From Natrinema salinisoli (lineage in GTDB: Archaea; Halobacteriota; Halobacteria; Halobacteriales; Natrialbaceae): a stretch of 64,000 bases of DNA. A model generated the notes under the pieces. It was not told the origin of the DNA. It made no database searches and saw only the letters and a list, made by a program, of their open reading frames with translations. The translations under genes and the position numbers were made by a program. Location: assembly GCF_020405205.1 (NCBI RefSeq), contig NZ_CP084469.1:2604001-2668000 (forward strand), written 5' to 3'. This document shows, one piece after another, positions 62,651 through 64,000 of this stretch; position 1 is the stretch's first letter, and every line of letters begins with the position of its first letter.

Positions 62651-62704
62651 GAGAAGTGTGTACCAGTAGCAATGCGCCCGCGGTTCAAAAGGGTTCGCCT
62701 TCAG

Positions 62705-63190
62705 TCAATTTGAGAGGATCGGCTCGCTGTCGCCGTAGACGGCCAGCACCACCGCCGTCGTGTACAGTCCCGATTCGGCCTGTCGGCTCTCGACGGCGAC
62801 CTGTGGGTCTCCAAACTCCCAGTCGCGCAGTTCCTGACCCGCAGCCAGTCCCTCGCGAACCCGTCGTTCGACGGCCTCGCTGTCCATCTCGCCCGCCGTC
62901 TCGTAGAACAGTCCCGGTCCGTCGTCGACCGACTGGGCCCACGCGAGCGCAGCGCTCACGCGGCCGGGACCGGCAGTGGTGGCTCGAGCCTCGACGACGG
63001 TCAGGCGCTCGCCGGCGGGGCCGAGATCGGGAGCGGTGCCGACGGCCTCGACGAAGGTCTCAGCGGGAACCACGGAAGAAACCGAGACAAGGTTGTAGTT
63101 CTCGATGCCGGCCTCCGCGAGGGCCGCGTCGTAGGAGGCCATCGCCGTGGGTGCCGACGCGGTCCCCCAGACGACTCGAATCGTGCTCAT
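62705..63190 (-). CDS. pdaD: Pyruvoyl-dependent arginine decarboxylase
   Basis: A 161-residue proenzyme. The self-cleavage site is the Ser38-Ser39 pair in NLVSVSSVVPAET, which yields a beta chain and a pyruvoyl-carrying alpha chain. TTAGPGRVSAALAWA and the Glu-containing GLFYETAG complete the active site. It converts arginine to agmatine, needed in archaea for polyamines and for agmatidine in tRNA-Ile2. The structured repeat lies between this gene and the nucleotidase gene upstream of it. Confidence 0.93.
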   Translation of the reverse strand: MSTIRVVWGTASAPTAMASYDAALAEAGIENYNLVSVSSVVPAETFVEAVGTAPDLGPAGERLTVVEARATTAGPGRVSAALAWAQSVDDGPGLFYETAGEMDSEAVERRVREGLAAGQELRDWEFGDPQVAVESRQAESGLYTTAVVLAVYGDSEPILSN

Positions 63191-63256
63191 GTCTGTACTC
63201 GGGGACGAGCGGCGTAAGGACTTGCGATCCGGGATCGATGAGACGCGTCTCGCCCA

Positions 63257-63473
63257 GTGGCCGCGAGCGGAGCCCGAAGAACTGAGGGCGCCGCGAGCCG
63301 GGGGAGGGCAGGCGGTTGTCCGGTTCTGACCGCGAGCGAGGCCGAAGGCCGAGCGAGCGGGCCGACGATCGATGTGGAGAGCGCGAAGCGCTCGGAACGG
63401 AGTGAGGAGTGCTTTTCATCGAAGTTTTGCCGAGGGCGCGGCGAAGCCGCGCCCGCAGAGCAAAAGTTCGTTA
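63257..63473 (-). repeat. Structured 3'-flanking element, copy 2 (minus strand)
   Basis: Read on the minus strand this copy begins with the TAA stop of the nucleotidase gene (63471-63473). P1 pairs 63460-63470 with 63420-63430 (10 of 11 bp); P2 is a 9-bp hairpin with a TTC loop (63434-63442 with 63446-63454); P3 is a 6-bp hairpin (63379-63384 with 63388-63393); P4 is 63267-63275 with 63286-63294 (8 of 9 bp). The linkers match copy 1 closely while P2, P3 and P4 have other sequences. In P1 an A-T pair of copy 1 is a G-C pair here. 63298-63312 is the 15-nt block identical to 1860-1874. Nothing else is seen in the gap to 63190. Confidence 0.8.
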
Positions 63474-64000
63474 TTGATAGAAGTAGCCCGCCGACGAGAC
63501 CACGTCGCTCGAGTCGTCGTCTTCGATCTTCTCGAGGGCCTCGGCGAAGTCCTGGTGGCGGACCTCGTCGCGCTCGTTGCGGATAGCGAACATGCCGGCT
63601 TCGGTGGCGAGGCTTTCGATGTCGGCGCCGGAGTAGCCGTCGGTGTCGTCGGCCAGGTCGGCGAAGTCGACGTCCCCGGCGATGTTCATGTTGCGGGTGT
63701 GGATCCCGAGGATCTGCTCGCGGCCGTCGCGGTCGGGCTCGGGGACTTCGATGAGGCGGTCGAAGCGGCCGGGGCGAAGGATGGCGCGGTCGAGCATGTC
63801 GTAGCGGTTGGTGGCGGCGATGATGCGGATCTCGCCGCGGGCCTCGAAGCCGTCCATTTCCGAGAGGAGTTGCATCATGGTCCGCTGGACCTCGGCGTCG
63901 CCGGAGGTCTTTGATTCGGTGCGCCGCGTCGCGATGGCGTCGATCTCGTCGATGAAGATGATGGCGGGCTGGCGCTCGCGGGCCATCTCGAAGAGGTCGC
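63471..64000 (-). CDS. pan: Proteasome-activating nucleotidase, C-terminal part (gene runs off the window)
   Basis: Partial: the reading frame continues beyond position 64000; 175 codons are visible. Walker [12 protein letters not shown], the SRH segment [32 protein letters not shown] and the C-terminal helical domain [21 protein letters not shown] identify an AAA ATPase of the PAN/Rpt type. The protein ends in YFYQ, an HbYX motif (FYQ) that opens the 20S proteasome gate. Haloarchaea often have two paralogues (PanA and PanB); which one this is cannot be told from the visible part. The stop codon is also the first part of the structured repeat. Confidence 0.92.
   Translation of the reverse strand, partial: DLFEMARERQPAIIFIDEIDAIATRRTESKTSGDAEVQRTMMQLLSEMDGFEARGEIRIIAATNRYDMLDRAILRPGRFDRLIEVPEPDRDGREQILGIHTRNMNIAGDVDFADLADDTDGYSGADIESLATEAGMFAIRNERDEVRHQDFAEALEKIEDDDSSDVVSSAGYFYQ

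Overview
The window is a stretch of chromosome from an extremely halophilic archaeon (class Halobacteria, probably the Natrialbales/Natrialbaceae branch; the family-level placement is inference). The evidence is a high-GC sequence coding strongly acidic proteins, a class I lysyl-tRNA synthetase, ribosomal protein S19e, a PDCD5 homologue, a Tfx regulator, the ubiquitin-like activator UbaA, a proteasomal ATPase ending in an HbYX motif, and an A-type ATP synthase operon. Many start codons lie about 25-30 nt downstream of TATA-like boxes, which fits leaderless mRNAs. I see no rRNA, tRNA, CRISPR array, insertion sequence or prophage, so this looks like core chromosome.

Layout. 1-11 kb: a zinc-ribbon/acidic protein, a DUF5611 protein, a structured repeat, a PitA-type haem protein divergent from a PadR regulator, a site-2 protease, lysS-pyrH, a CapA-like phosphoesterase and moaE. 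11-18.6 kb: a second site-2 protease, thiL, rps19e, PDCD5, a PP-loop ATPase, a histidine kinase, hisS and doxX. 18.6-27.4 kb: a sulfatase, a UvrD-like helicase overlapping a degenerate M24 peptidase, three very small zinc-finger genes, ubaA, an SDR and an SMR transporter. 27.4-36.6 kb: tfx divergent from moxR, then two unrelated genes, then the DUF4129-DUF7269-DUF58-DUF7519 operon that normally accompanies moxR, then a TRAM protein. 36.8-46.3 kb: etfBA, a membrane-anchored coiled-coil protein, a prenyl synthase, a DUF373 protein, a multidomain histidine kinase and an unusual radical-SAM protein. 46.3-61.7 kb: a membrane-anchored HTH regulator, two secreted or pilin-like proteins, a VTE3-like quinone methyltransferase, the ATP synthase genes H-I-K-E-C-F-A-B, an acyl-CoA synthetase with two small genes, then subunit D. 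61.7-64 kb: small conserved proteins, pyruvoyl-dependent arginine decarboxylase, and the 3' part of a proteasome-activating nucleotidase gene that runs off the window.

The most unusual content is between genes. Two copies of a roughly 220-240 nt element (1677-1916 on +, 63257-63473 on -) both begin with the TAA stop codon of the gene in front and run in the gene's sense direction. They share nearly identical linker blocks but carry hairpins of different sequence at matching places, and an outer helix shows a compensatory pair change. A second 3'-flank family (38551-38665, 45901-45990, 46081-46245) also follows stop codons and could form alternative stems before T-tracts. Behind the radical-SAM gene the last nine codons plus stop are duplicated 179 nt downstream with only synonymous differences, which looks like a scar of homologous recombination.

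Functional links: UbaA and MoaE belong to one sulfur-transfer/SAMP pathway, and the nucleotidase to the proteasome side of it. EtfBA, the ATP synthase and the quinone methyltransferase relate to energy metabolism. MoxR and the DUF operon probably act together at the cell envelope.
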